DNA from: Phalacrocorax aristotelis
Taxonomy: Eukaryota; Chordata; Aves; Suliformes; Phalacrocoracidae
Assembly (NCBI RefSeq): GCF_949628215.1
Contig: NW_027441280.1
Coordinates: forward strand, 186,001-250,000
DNA length: 64,000 bases
Direction of reading: 5' to 3'
Within the stretch, counting starts at the first letter, position 1. Each line of letters begins with the position of its first letter. Under the pieces are notes generated by a model, which was given only the letters and a program-made list of their open reading frames with translations, ran no database searches and was not told where the DNA came from. The position numbers and the translations under genes are program-made. Shown here piece after piece: positions 9,125 through 18,849 of this stretch.

Positions 9125-9374
9125 GTACGTGGGTCGGTAGCATGAATATATATATTTTGTGGGTGCACAAACCCGTTTCAGAGTGTCAGAGGGTAAGGGT
9201 TTTGTTCTGTTCAGTGTAAACATTGTTCTGTTTGGTGAATTTGTCGAAGATGAGAGTTCAGTGGGGGAGGAAGTCAGCTCTCTGGCTGGTTTGAGGGTAA
9301 GGTGGGCTGTACGTGTTTGTCGGTCATCTCTCACCTGCCAGATGTTTTGAACTAGTTGTATCTGGTTTTCGTAG

Positions 9375-9493
9375 GGAGTCACGAAGGGGTTTGGGGCTCC
9401 CCAGTGGCGGGTGCTGTGGCCAAAAGAGAAAGCAGGGTCACAGAGTGCTTCATTTACGGGGCTGGCCTCGGCCATCTACTGCACAAACTTCTG
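9375..9493 (+). other. Candidate exon B-2
   Basis: Acceptor TCTGGTTTTCGTAG and donor TTCTG|GTATGT give 119 nt with all three frames open. In one frame (reading ...RVTECFIYGAGLGHLL...) three of the four differences from the B2 copy are synonymous. In the other two frames most are replacements. This is weak support for coding, not proof. No family was recognised. Confidence 0.5.
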
Positions 9494-9583
9494 GTATGTA
9501 GCAATCGGGACTCGATTTCCTGAAGGAGGAGAGGATGATGGAGCTCGTTATAAGAGCATAATCGTTTTGTCTTCTTTTGGCAG

Positions 9584-9691
9584 TACGGGCACCCGAGGAC
9601 CAGCTTGCTTTTGAGGAACGGCACGAGGATGTTGGTGTCGACGCTCAGCAGAGGAAGGAAGCTTCTTTTGGAGGCCAAGAAGATGAAGTAG
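9584..9691 (+). other. Candidate exon B-3 (possible terminal frame)
   Basis: Acceptor TTGTCTTCTTTTGGCAG is strong. Continuing the frame from exons B-1 and B-2 gives 35 codons (YGHPRTSLLL...) ending at TAG 9689-9691. The B2 copy has five replacements and one silent change in that frame. That does not look like purifying selection. No strong donor follows. Confidence 0.4.
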
Positions 9692-10228
9692 ACTGCTTAT
9701 TTGTTGTGTTTGATTTTCATTGCGGGGATGGGGAGGGGTGGAACATGCAAAACGCGGTCCTGGGCAGGGGAGGTTTCTGATGTGGGAGGCCGTGAGAGAG
9801 ATCATGGACGCTGCTGGACAGGCGTTAGAACCCGTTGCTCAGGTTGGACGGACCCAGCAGAACCACCGCACCATCTTAAGTAATGCCTGCTCACGTACTG
9901 AGATTTTAGTAGTTGCCCCCGCATCAGCTTTGGCTTTTCCTCGTCGAGCTTGTGTTTTGGCAAGAAGCGTCTTTCGTTAAGCATTTGGGTCTAAGGGGTG
10001 TCCGTGAGGCTACGTGGTGCCCATCCCCATGAGATTTTGTGACCATCAAGTGATATTCAGCATCCATCTTATGCCCGTCTCCTGTAACTACTCTGCAGTT
10101 TTCGCTTAAGGCTTGATAGCGCAGCGTTAGCTGAGGGCGGCATTTCCCCCGCTGGCCCCTCCACGCCGACGGCGTTTCCCCTGCCGGCCGCTGTCCGTTC
10201 CCTGTAACTGTGACTCTTGTCCCGGCAG

Positions 10229-10281
10229 AACCTTTGCCAAAGCCACCTTTGTGCTCCACAGCAGTCTGTTTTCTGTCTCGA
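10229..10281 (+). other. Candidate exon B-4, 53 nt
   Basis: Acceptor TCTTGTCCCGGCAG and donor TCGA|GTATGTTTC enclose 53 nt; the copy in B2 is 57302-57354. An AATAAA near 10600 could terminate a short isoform. In B2 the corresponding hexamer is AGTAAA. Confidence 0.4.
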
Positions 10282-10299
10282 GTATGTTTCTTTTCGGTA

Positions 10300-11682
10300 T
10301 CCGATACCCCAGAGCTGTGTACCGTTGGCTCAGGTCTCTTCTTGAGCTTCTGCGAGAAGAGAGAGCCTTCATCTGTTTTAATCCATGTGTCTCCTGGGGT
10401 GTTTTTTTGTTGTCCTTTACAATTTAGTTTTGCCCCAGCTACTGAGGTGTTAATTTAGCTGCTTCATACGGTTCCCGATACGCTTGCGTATTTCCACGTT
10501 TCTTTTCGTGTTTTTTGTCCTTTGAGACTGATCTAGTTCTGTTAAGGGACTGAGCGAGAGAGAGCGTTGAGGTGACTCCGAATGGTTGATGGCTTTACAA
10601 TAAATGATTTACTTTATAACCAGAGATATTTTTTGAGAAGGGGTTCTTAAAAGATTTCGTTCTGCTTTGCCATTCCGCTGGGGTAGATGAGCCCCAGCCT
10701 TTTTTCGGGAGGCTCATTCTGCTCCTGGGCTTCTCTGGTACTGTTCCTTGAGTTGGTTGCAGGTTTTGAGCTGTCTAAGCTCTTTGGGTAGGTGTGTTTT
10801 GACATTCAGAGATGGGGAGGTTTCTGGTTGAGGTAAGAGATTAAGGAGCAGTCAAAGTTGAGCAGCAGATATATATTAGGAAGTACACTTGTACGAGCTT
10901 TTGTTTTCCCTTGGGTCAGTAAGTTTTTGTTGGGTGTTCAGGGGTAGCAAGATGGTCTAATAGTGTGTTTTGGATTATTTGGTTTTGTGGGGGTGTTATG
11001 GTTTTGTCTGGGTTTTTTTGTTTGTGGTTTGTTGGGTTTTTTTGTGTGTGGTAGGTTTTTTGTTTGTTTTGTCTTGTTTTCCAGGAATTTTGACTTGACT
11101 GAAGGTAGAACCTTATATTTTTTCCACCAGTTTTGCCTGTGTTGTGCAAGTTGTTGACGTTATCTCTCAATAGGACTGATGGTGAGATGCTGCGGTAGGG
11201 GTTAGGGTGAGTGTGTTGTACACATCTGTATATGGAGCTCTAGCCTTCCTTCAGAAAGCAGCAGGGACGTAACGCATAGTGTGTGTCGGTGTACGGGACT
11301 GCTCGTCGCCTTTCCCGATCGCCCGCAGAGTACCACGTTGTCCCGAGAACCTTTGCAGCTTGCGGCAGGTCCCTTGTAGATTATAAGCATCAGGGCTTCT
11401 GTTATTTTGTGGGCCTGTAGAGAGCACGGAGTCTGCGGGAAGCCGGAAGGTGGGAGGTGCTCGCAGAACGCGGGGCAGAGGTGGGAAGGGCGGCTCCCGA
11501 GGAGCGGCTGACAGAGGGGCTTTAGGGGTGCAAATACAGGGCAGGAGCTGTCGGGAAGGAGTGAGGTTCCTTCCCTGACAGTTCAGGAGGAGAGGAGGGG
11601 TTTTTGAAGTCTTGGTACCGGGGAATGGTTGGGAAAGGGGTGTTTAAGTGTTAGCTAATGGTCGTGTTCTGTGTGCAAGCAG
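10300..11682. other. No gene seen; GT-rich intron-like sequence
   Basis: This stretch is GT-rich on the plus strand (notably 10910-11080, long TTTTGT runs) with no credible reading frame. B1 and B2 differ here by several small indels within the GT-rich tract. Confidence 0.6.
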
Positions 11683-11786
11683 CCTCCGGTAGCCCAGTCT
11701 CCTTCCCCGTATGTGTCAGCACGGCCACTCGAGCGTGCTGTCTGCCGAGAGGTTCTCCACGCGGCTGTTCATGGAGTCGCTCAGGA
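11683..11786 (+). other. Candidate exon B-5
   Basis: Acceptor TTCTGTGTGCAAGCAG and donor CAGGA|GTGAGTT enclose 104 nt. One frame has an early stop; another reads ...AERFSTRLFMESLRS from an internal ATG. The B2 copy is 58760-58863 with few changes. Confidence 0.4.
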
Positions 11787-12190
11787 GTGAGTTACCTACA
11801 AAAGGAGAGTGTGTCGCTACACCAGCCACGCCTGTTTGCTTCCCGTATTGCTTTTGGCATTTGCCCTATCGGTGTCCGCCTGTGCTTGAGTCATCTGACA
11901 CGAACTGTGATTTTTGTGTGTTGCGTGGTTTGACTTTTTCTTGCAGTTTAAGTAACAGGTCGAGGGTTAAGCAGGACAGTCGAGCGAGGCGTGACGGCAA
12001 AGGCGAGCAGATGGCGTCGTGTGCTGTGACGGGGCGGGCTGTGAGGTCACTCGTCTGGGATTTCTGCCTTTGGGGTCTCTGTGTTGCCGAACAAGTCGGT
12101 CAAAAGGATTTGTTAGTTTGTTTTGCGTGGTGAGCTCTTGATTTTGGAAAGCAGTGTCCAACATCTGTGTGCCTCTCCGTATTTCCCCAG

Positions 12191-12297
12191 AAGTGGGCCC
12201 GGCATTGAAGGTGACGGTTCCCCAGCCATCGGGGACGGACCGAGAATGCGAGCAGGCACCTGACGTGGCCACTGACCCGGGAGGCACGGATTGGGAG
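12191..12297 (+). other. Candidate exon B-6
   Basis: Strong acceptor CTCCGTATTTCCCCAG and strong donor GGGAG|GTGAGCGG enclose 107 nt with a single fully open frame (VGPALKVTVPQPSG...). The B2 copy (59264-59370) stays open, with three silent and four replacement substitutions. The product is unrecognised. Confidence 0.5.
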
Positions 12298-12639
12298 GTG
12301 AGCGGAGCCGTGTTGGCACGGTAGGGGAAAGGATGAGTCTGGAATGTGGCTGTTGGTGCAGATGCGCGGTAGGGAGCCGGACACGGAAGGGAGGGGGCGA
12401 ACAGAGCATCGTGAGAAGGTAGGTCAGCACGTGACAACGGAGGGGTCGTGCAGTGTGAGCACCTATGTGACTAGTTAATGAAGGGACTCACAAAACTATA
12501 TGCAAAGCGGGATGTCTGCCCCGAGCTCGTTGGGCAAGGTGAGCGATGAACAGGGAGCCGTAGCAGCTGTTATTTTTGAGGTGTGGAATTGTTTGTGAGC
12601 GGGCGGCCGCTTCCAGGCGCAGGGGTCGCCTTGTCTCTC

Positions 12640-12780
12640 TGGTTCTCTAGGCACCGTAGGTGGCGGCGGCCACGACATCCAGCCTCATTAGAGCGTGGGG
12701 GAGCGGAAGTTCACGGCGCTTCCGAGGAGGCTGTTGTTGCGGAAGTGGCCGGCGTTGAGTGGTGCGATGCTGAGTGATGG
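12640..12780 (+). promoter_or_regulatory. Possible internal ETS-type promoter in module B1
   Basis: A compact GC-rich block holds three ETS core sites: GCGGAAGT at 12703-12710, GCTTCCG at 12718-12724 and GCGGAAGTGG from 12739. It also has GGTGGCGGCGGCC. Such clusters are typical of TATA-less vertebrate promoters. A short ATG frame (MAFEPPDLEG...) begins at 12858. The third site is mutated to GCAGAAGTGG in B2. Confidence 0.35.
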
Positions 12781-13476
12781 CACCGCACGTTTGGAGATGA
12801 AGAGTATCCGTGTGACCGCAGCCCCATCCTACGTAGCCTGTGTGGCCTTTTTAAAGGATGGCTTTTGAGCCCCCAGATTTGGAAGGGAAGCTGAGGGGCC
12901 GATGCGGTCTTTGTGCGGGTGGCCGGTCGGTTGGGGGAAGCGCAGGTGGGGCAGGCAGGGGTTGTAAAATCAGCGGAGGGTACCGTTCAGAGACCGGACA
13001 CGTTTGGGCCGAGAGAGGTTGTGGTGTCCTTTCTGCAAAACAGAAGCATCTGCCAGGCAGGGGGAGTTCCTGCCTGTGCTTGTGCTGTTGTGTGGATTTT
13101 GTAGTCTGTCTTTGTTCCTTACTGTACTCGGGTCTCGATGTGTCTGTTGTTCTCCGTGCTGAGCAGGCACCTAGGTAGCAATATTGAGGGTTTTGCAAGC
13201 CCTGGCTCATCGGCATAATGGTAACCGAGAGCTTCCTTTCTCGCATTTTAAGTCTACTGCATAGATTTGTCTTGTGTCTGAAATATTAGACCTTTATAGA
13301 AGGTCATCTTTTTGCAGCGGTGATTAAGGCGGCCTCGATACTGCTGCTGAGGAGCAGTCTGAATACGCAGAGCCCTTTTCTGGGACCTGTTCCCTGCACC
13401 TGAACGTTCTGAGGTCTTTAAGAGTGGCTTGTCGCTCGTACGTCGTCCTAGTTGTGGGTATATGGTTTTATTGCAG

Positions 13477-13581
13477 GTGATGATGGTAGGTGACTTCTCT
13501 GCGGATGCTATAGCTTCTTCCTCGCTGCCGTATAGATCTTCTCGCCCGGTGGCATCTCTGGGCCGGAAGTCCGTCGTCTCG
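13477..13581 (+). other. Candidate exon B-7, 35 codons in phase 0
   Basis: Acceptor TGGTTTTATTGCAG and donor GTCTCG|GTGAGAG enclose 105 nt whose phase-0 frame is open (VMMVGDFSADAIASSS...). It could follow exon B-6, which also ends in phase 0. The B2 copy (60543-60647) has one replacement (G to R). The family is unrecognised. Confidence 0.5.
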
Positions 13582-13789
13582 GTGAGAGTTTTCTTAGGTG
13601 CCTCGATCGCGTCGCTTGTAGTATTTGTGAGCGGTGTCGGTCCGTGCATGTCGATGCCTGTGTCAGAGCTGCTCCGCCTGGGGGTGTAGCAATGGTAGAG
13701 CGGAGGAAAGAATAGCAATAAGAGTATATGGTTAATGTTAATATGCATAGACTGTTTTGGCAACGCCCGTACAACCCTCGTCGGAGCGA

Positions 13790-15187
13790 GTGGCCGTTGG
13801 CAGCGGGCGAGGATGGTAATTTCCGGGGTGTTTTGTGGGTGCCGAGGGGATGACCGTAGCTGCCTGGGAGAGGCAGCTAGAGTGCTAGCTGAGCAGAGGG
13901 CACCTCTCAGCTGTTCAAGCTTGTACGTGCGTGGGGCTTAACATTTGATTGAAGGTATTTCCTTTAATGGCATGCAGTAGTTGGGCTCTAGATGGTATTC
14001 CTACGTGGAAGCAAGACCTGTGGAATGGTTAAGCTGTTGCTGTGCGTCCAGGTGACTTGTTCTATCATGCTGTTCTTGCAGAGGATGAAGATGGAGCTGT
14101 GCAGGGTGATGGAGCAGAGCTGAGTAGAGCACACTAAGGCAGCGGGTCCGTGTGCGGGATTAAAGGGAAGATGCGACCGAAGGCTATTTGAGGAGCATTT
14201 CAGGCGAGCTGGGTCGCAGTGAGGGGGCGCATGGGGCTGGTGACTTTGTTCTCTTTGCTCTCAGGAGCACAGCGCTATCCCTAGGGGCTGGCAAGGTCCT
14301 AATTGTGGGGCCGGCGCCCATCGGGTGCTTCTTTTTGCGTTACAGTTTAAAGCGTGGATCGCTCTGATGTTTGAGGAGTTTCTGGGCAGTTGTCGTCTGC
14401 GGCGTCGTTCCCAGATGCGTGAACAGCTCTGCTCTGTCGCTGTCTGTTTTCAGGGAGCGTGATTTCTTCCCTGCATCCTTACGTTCTTAGGTCTTGTAGC
14501 TGGGCTTCTTGTGCCTCCTCCCTCTCAGTTTTGAGAGGAACTTCTTGTCACGGGCCCTGACGCTCTTCTAATCATTTTGGATCTCGTTAGGGCCTCCTTG
14601 CATCCCTGTCAGGGTTCTGCAGGTCTTGTTGCTGGACGAGCTCTTCCGTCCAGTTGTCTCTGTGTTTGCCGAGAGCGTTCTCTCGTCTTGGAGGCGCGCG
14701 GTTTGTAGTGTTTCTCATAGCGTTGGTGTGTGCGTTTTGTGAGTTTGGCTCGGAGCCGCCTTGCTGGCCGTGTAGAGTCGGGTAGGTGGCACAGCGATGA
14801 GAGCTTAGGGTTCATCTGTTGCTGTGCTAAGGCTGTTGGGGGAAAGGTGGTACCGTCATCTCGGATGGAGTGGCCCTCCTCAGCAGGCAAGGACCGTAAT
14901 CACCGTGACGTTTTGTGGGCTCGGAGGCCATGACCGTGGCTATCTGGGAGAGGCAGCTAGAGTTCAGCTGAGCAGATTACCTCTGCAGGGTGTTCAAGCT
15001 TGTACGTGCGTAGGGCTTCATGTTTGATGTCATATGTTTGTTTTTAATGGCAGGTTATAGTCGGTGTTCAGGAACAGTTAAGGTACTGCTGTGCAACCAG
15101 GCGACTTGTTTCGTATTGGTTTTGGAGATGCCGAGGGACGAGTCGTGCAGGGCGACGGAGGGGAACTGAGGGGACCGATGTAAGCGG
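13790..15187 (+). repeat. Internal duplication in module B1 (two related about 350-bp blocks)
   Basis: Block 1 (13790-14145) and block 2 (14865-15187) share, in order, GGCAGCTAGAGT, TTCAAGCTTGTACGTGCGT, a TTTAATGGCA patch, and a short segment around GTGCAGGG(T/C)GA. A third diverged copy lies at 33180-33403 outside the module. Each ends in an exon-like segment: 14082-14145, 15128-15187 and 33344-33403. Splice quality differs: block 1 has a poor donor (GCGG|GTCCGT), block 2 a poor acceptor but good donor (GCGG|GTGAGT), and the outside copy has both good. Confidence 0.7.
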
Positions 15188-15565
15188 GTGAGTCGGTGCG
15201 TGGTGTATATAGAGGGAAGATGTGACCGATGCCTCTATGACTCCATTGCTCCTTGCGTTTGTCTTTTGTTTTGGTTTTGAAGTAGCGTAGCAATGAGCAA
15301 AGGAGGCAAGTCGAGCAAGGCGAGTGGTGATTGGTGGGCTGAAGTAGCAGCTCTTTTCTGAGGTGTTGTGTTGCTGGTGAAGTTATAAGCAACGCGTGTC
15401 GTTTGGGTGTTACGGACGGCGGGCGAGGTGCCGTGTTCAGCTGCAAGTGACGTAGGCCGGGTGGGAGGCTGTCGAGGGAAAGGGGTGCGAGACGGGGATC
15501 GGTGCGGGCAGGCTGTGGCATCGGGCAGCATCTCAGGAGGTGCCTTTTCGCTTGGCTTTTTGCAG
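15188..15565. other. No gene seen between exon-like segments
   Basis: This is unique sequence with mixed composition. B1 and B2 are almost identical here. No paired splice signals or regulatory cluster stood out. Confidence 0.5.
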
Positions 15566-15690
15566 GTGCCGCTGGCAGGCTCGGAGTGCTGCTGCCGCAC
15601 GCCTATGAGAGGTCTGAGAAGGTGGGGCAGCGGCCAGCATCTAAGACCAGAGAATGCTGTGGTCCGTCGTCGAGCTCTTCAGTTTTGTAG
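15566..15690 (+). other. Candidate exon B-8
   Basis: Acceptor GCTTGGCTTTTTGCAG is strong; the donor is either GAGAAG|GTGGGG (after 15621) or TTGTAG|GTAACA (after 15690). The longer form carries an open frame (GRLGVLLPHAYERSEK...) ending at the TAG just before the second donor. The B2 copy at 62632-62756 is intact. Confidence 0.4.
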
Positions 15691-17502
15691 GTAACACGTG
15701 GGCCGTCTTTGGAACGGCGTATGAGCATTAGAAGTGAGCTGGGTAGTAATGAGGAAGTCACGGGGCGGTGATTTCTCACGAGCGTAACGGTAGTTTACTG
15801 TGTGTTGATACGTTTGGTGCCACAAGCGATGACGGAAGCGGGGTGTGATGCTGGAATCTGTGCAGAGCAGGTGAGCCGATGGGCATGTTCGTTTTGATGA
15901 GGGGGGTGCTCTGGAAGAGATCTGTGTTGACCTGTGTGATACTTATTGCTGGCTCTGGGTTTTTTCCTTTTTTACATGATGAAGAGGCACCTGGCCACTG
16001 CAAGAATATCCTGGTTAGCTGGTGTGTTTCTTGTTGTGAAAGGATGCATAATCTGACCCATCTGAAAGCCCCACAGTGTGACTTTTGTTAGGAAGAGATT
16101 TTGAAGAATTGAGATATTTCTTATTCAGTGAGGTTGCATTCTATGAACTTGCCATCAGAGTGCATCTTAGAGACAGTGTCTTTGTCAGCAGAACTCATCA
16201 GCACAAGACTTGCAAAGTATTGCTTTTTTTTAAAGACAAAAAAATCCATGGTCCTTGCGGAGATCCAAGCACAGCACATACTCCAAAGGTTGATGGCATT
16301 GGTAGTGCTTGGGTTCTCAGTTGTAACAGTCGAGATACCATAAAATGCGGTTCGCCTGCATGCTTCGGTACAGCCGAACGCATTAGCAGGTCTGCCGGTC
16401 CTTCTTGGTAGCCCCGTGTATTGCAACACTGGGGATTTGATTTGTGTGGTTTTTTGTTGTGGTATTATTTTTCCCCCCCCCCCCCCCCAAAAAAGTAAAA
16501 CTGTATCGGGGATCTCTTCACTCACCGATTCTTCTGTCATAAATGAAAGTTTAAAAAAAAGCTAACATCGTCTGATTTACGACGTGACTTGCGCTCTTTC
16601 AGCTGTAACTGCCAAGCAGATGTAGGGTACGATGTGTTAGGTGTACTTAAGCAGGTAGGTATTTGTTGTAAATATTTAATGAGGGGCGACTGAATGTTGT
16701 GGGGGGGGTGTTTCCTGCCGGTATTTTGAGGGAGCGCTCTTAAGTACTTTATTTCAGTCTCGCTTTCGACGCGCGTTTCCCTGGCAGTTCAGCAGCATCT
16801 CTTGGGCGGGGCAGCCGGGCGGACGTCCCTCCCGACTCCGTAACACGCCAAAACCCCCCAGTCACGTTGCTGCTGTGTATTTTGGAGATAGATAATCTTA
16901 CGGCGGGCGTGAACGGCTGTGCGAGTTGAATGAACGCAGAAGGAAAATGGAAAGCTTTTAGAGCCTAGACGCTCATATTGGATGTGCGTAAACACGCGCC
17001 CGCCTTCTCAGCACAAAGTGAATTACTGAGATTTATTCTTAATTTTTTACGTTACTCTTTCAAGTTTGACACGCTTCACTTCAGGCTTCGTGGAGCCAGG
17101 CAGCAAGACGTGCGGCGGCAGGGCGAGGGCTGTAGCTGCTGCGGTGGGTCTGTAAGCGGAGGTTCCGGTTCCGGTACAACTTTGCCCCGCAGCCTCACGG
17201 GGTTATCTCCCCGCAGCGGTGCCGTAAGGAAGGGATGAGACGTTTTCCAGCACCAGCCAGAGCGTTCAGTGTTACGCGAAGGATCTGTTCAAAATGGTAT
17301 CGGTTAGTCTTAATACCGTTTTCAAGCGTTCCAATCACTCTAGCTTTTAAAGGATGTGTTGTGTTTTGACGTGACCCGTTTGCCTGGAATCTTGCTGCGG
17401 CTCAATTTCCTTCCTACCCCTTATGCTGACTGAGCTCCTCCATTTTCTTCTGTGCTATTTTATTAACGTGCTGAAATATAGTTTGGGATTTCTGTTTTTC
17501 AG
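15691..17502. other. Intron-like sequence with a C/A homopolymer tract
   Basis: No credible gene. A 139-codon minus-strand frame at 16121-16540 exists, but its N-terminal part runs through a homopolymer tract of 16 C (16473-16488) then A, whose length differs in B2 (9 C at 63542-63550). The 16990-17500 stretch includes GC-rich sequence with repeated GGTTCCGGTTCCGGT near 17160. Confidence 0.5.
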
Positions 17503-17563
17503 ATGTCGTCTAAGTGTCTCGTGATGCTCAAGAGATGCCTGCCGGTCGTTAAGCGTGGTGAAG
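17503..17563 (+). other. Candidate last splice-bounded exon of module B1
   Basis: The excellent acceptor GGGATTTCTGTTTTTCAG is followed directly by ATG (frame MSSKCLVMLKRCLPVV...) and donor GTGAAG|GTAAGG. Unspliced, the frame continues to 17856 (117 codons) through GC-rich sequence with no family resemblance. It lies just upstream of poly(A) signals, so it is probably near the 3' end of a transcript. Confidence 0.45.
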
Positions 17564-17918
17564 GTAAGGGGCCATCCCTCGGCCTGGAGGCTCCTGGCTC
17601 TGTCTCCAGCGGGTGCCCCGCAGGTGCGGCCGCGAGGGCTGCCCGGTGGGGAGAGTCGGGGCCCCCAGGGACCGGGGCTGTTTGTCACCCCGGGGAGCCC
17701 GTCCCAGTGCGGGAACATGTCCGAGCGGAGCCCGAGAGAGACGTGACACCGTCCTCTGGCACGCTCCTGCTCTGCCGTGGGGCAGCCGCCAGCCTGCGGA
17801 CAGGGGCTGGGGGGGCTGCAGCTGTTTGGGGGGCTGCCCCACCTTTTAGATTTTAGCAGAGCTCCCCCTTTTCTGGGGGGTGTGGGAGGGGTGTGCGTGT
17901 ACCTTTGTAAATGGCACT

Positions 17919-17985
17919 ATTAAAGTAATGAGCTGCAGGTTGGAGCAGGTTCCCTTGTTTAGTGCCCTTCTTGGGGGTGAATAAA
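17919..17985 (+). terminator. Polyadenylation signals at the end of module B1
   Basis: ATTAAA at 17919-17924 and AATAAA at 17980-17985 are followed by a G/T-rich stretch (GGGGGGGGTGTGATGATG) of the kind that serves as a downstream element. This is the best candidate 3' end for plus-strand transcripts through the module. Confidence 0.5.
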
Positions 17986-18179
17986 ATTGGGGGAGTCCTG
18001 GGGGGGGTGTGATGATGTCATGTGGGGTGCCCCGGTGTCACTGGGGGAGCTGATAATGCGTCAGAGGAACAGGTGAGTGGGGGCGTCATGTAGGGGTTCC
18101 CCCCCAAAAAGGGGGGTTACAGCCCCAAAATGCCTGAAAATTCAGGGGGGCTATTACAAAAACCTCTTATATATATTGA

Positions 18180-18840
18180 CATGTGTAATATTAATTTATA
18201 GATGCATAAAGGGATTTTGAGATAAGAACTTATCTCTCCTATATTATATAACGGATTTCGGGATACAAAAATTCTGCATCGAGATGCAGGGTTTTAAAAC
18301 ACAAAAGTAACTCGACCGTCTATATATCTAGATCAAAAAATAAAGGAGTTTAAAGTGAAAAGGATAGATGAAGGAATTCAAAGCAGAAGAAAGTCTGACT
18401 AGAGCGAGCATCTACGCTTAGTGTGTGTTACATAGTCTAAGTAGATGTGTAATCTAAATAGAGGTTATATAGAGTGAAATAAGCCGAGGTATAACTGTAA
18501 GTAGATGTCTAAATAGAGAAGTCGAAAAAGATTGAAGTGTCAAAGGGTAAGTAAGCAGATAGCTAGCCTAAATAGCTGTTTTATGTACGTGTTAATATGG
18601 AAGTCTAAACAGGTATGTGTAAAGAGATATTCTGTGTAAGTGTAAATAGCCTAAATAGGTGTAAGTGTAAATATAATAGCTAAGTCTAAACAGATGTTGT
18701 ATGTAAATGTAAAACAGATAGTATATATAAAATATAGATGTACTCCGTAAGGATGTGTAAGTAGACACATAGTGCAAATGTCTATGCTATGTAAGGTTTT
18801 AAAATGCAAAGAAACCACGTTGATAGAGATGTTTATAGAG
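18180..18840. repeat. AT-rich degenerate short repeat
   Basis: An abrupt drop in GC. From about 18400 the sequence is a degenerate repetition of phrases like GTGTAAGTAGATGT and CTAAATAG with irregular spacing. It contains no genes. Confidence 0.6.
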
Positions 18841-18849
18841 AAGATTTAA

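Larger units (their letters stand above)
8750..17990 (+). repeat. Module B1, the exon-bearing part of the 47-kb amplicon
   Basis: Sequence from about 8750 to the last comparable base (about 16934) reappears at 55825-64000 with an offset that drifts from 47073 to 47077 and then to 47066 through small indels. The first about 185 bp (8750-8935) is a diverged copy of cassette sequence 7788-7955, so the module joins the array through shared homology. It contains eight or more segments with paired GT-AG signals on the plus strand and ends at poly(A) signals near 17.92-17.99 kb. Protein-coding capacity is not demonstrated. Confidence 0.9.

Noticed and set aside
12858-13178. MAFEPPDLEG... 106-codon frame downstream of the ETS cluster
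   Set aside because: A one-base deletion in the B2 copy (59931) changes the frame and length to 81 codons, so there is no sign of a maintained protein.
16121-16540. 139-codon minus-strand frame ending ...KMHSDGKFIECNLTE
   Set aside because: It looks protein-like at its C-terminus, but its N-terminal part depends on a C-run whose length differs in the B2 copy, changing the frame. No family was recognised. It could be a decayed retrocopy, but I cannot support that.
17549-17856. GC-rich continuation of the MSSKCLVML frame
   Set aside because: A strong donor at 17564 argues for splicing before this segment. The remainder is Gly/Ala-rich and unrelated to known proteins.
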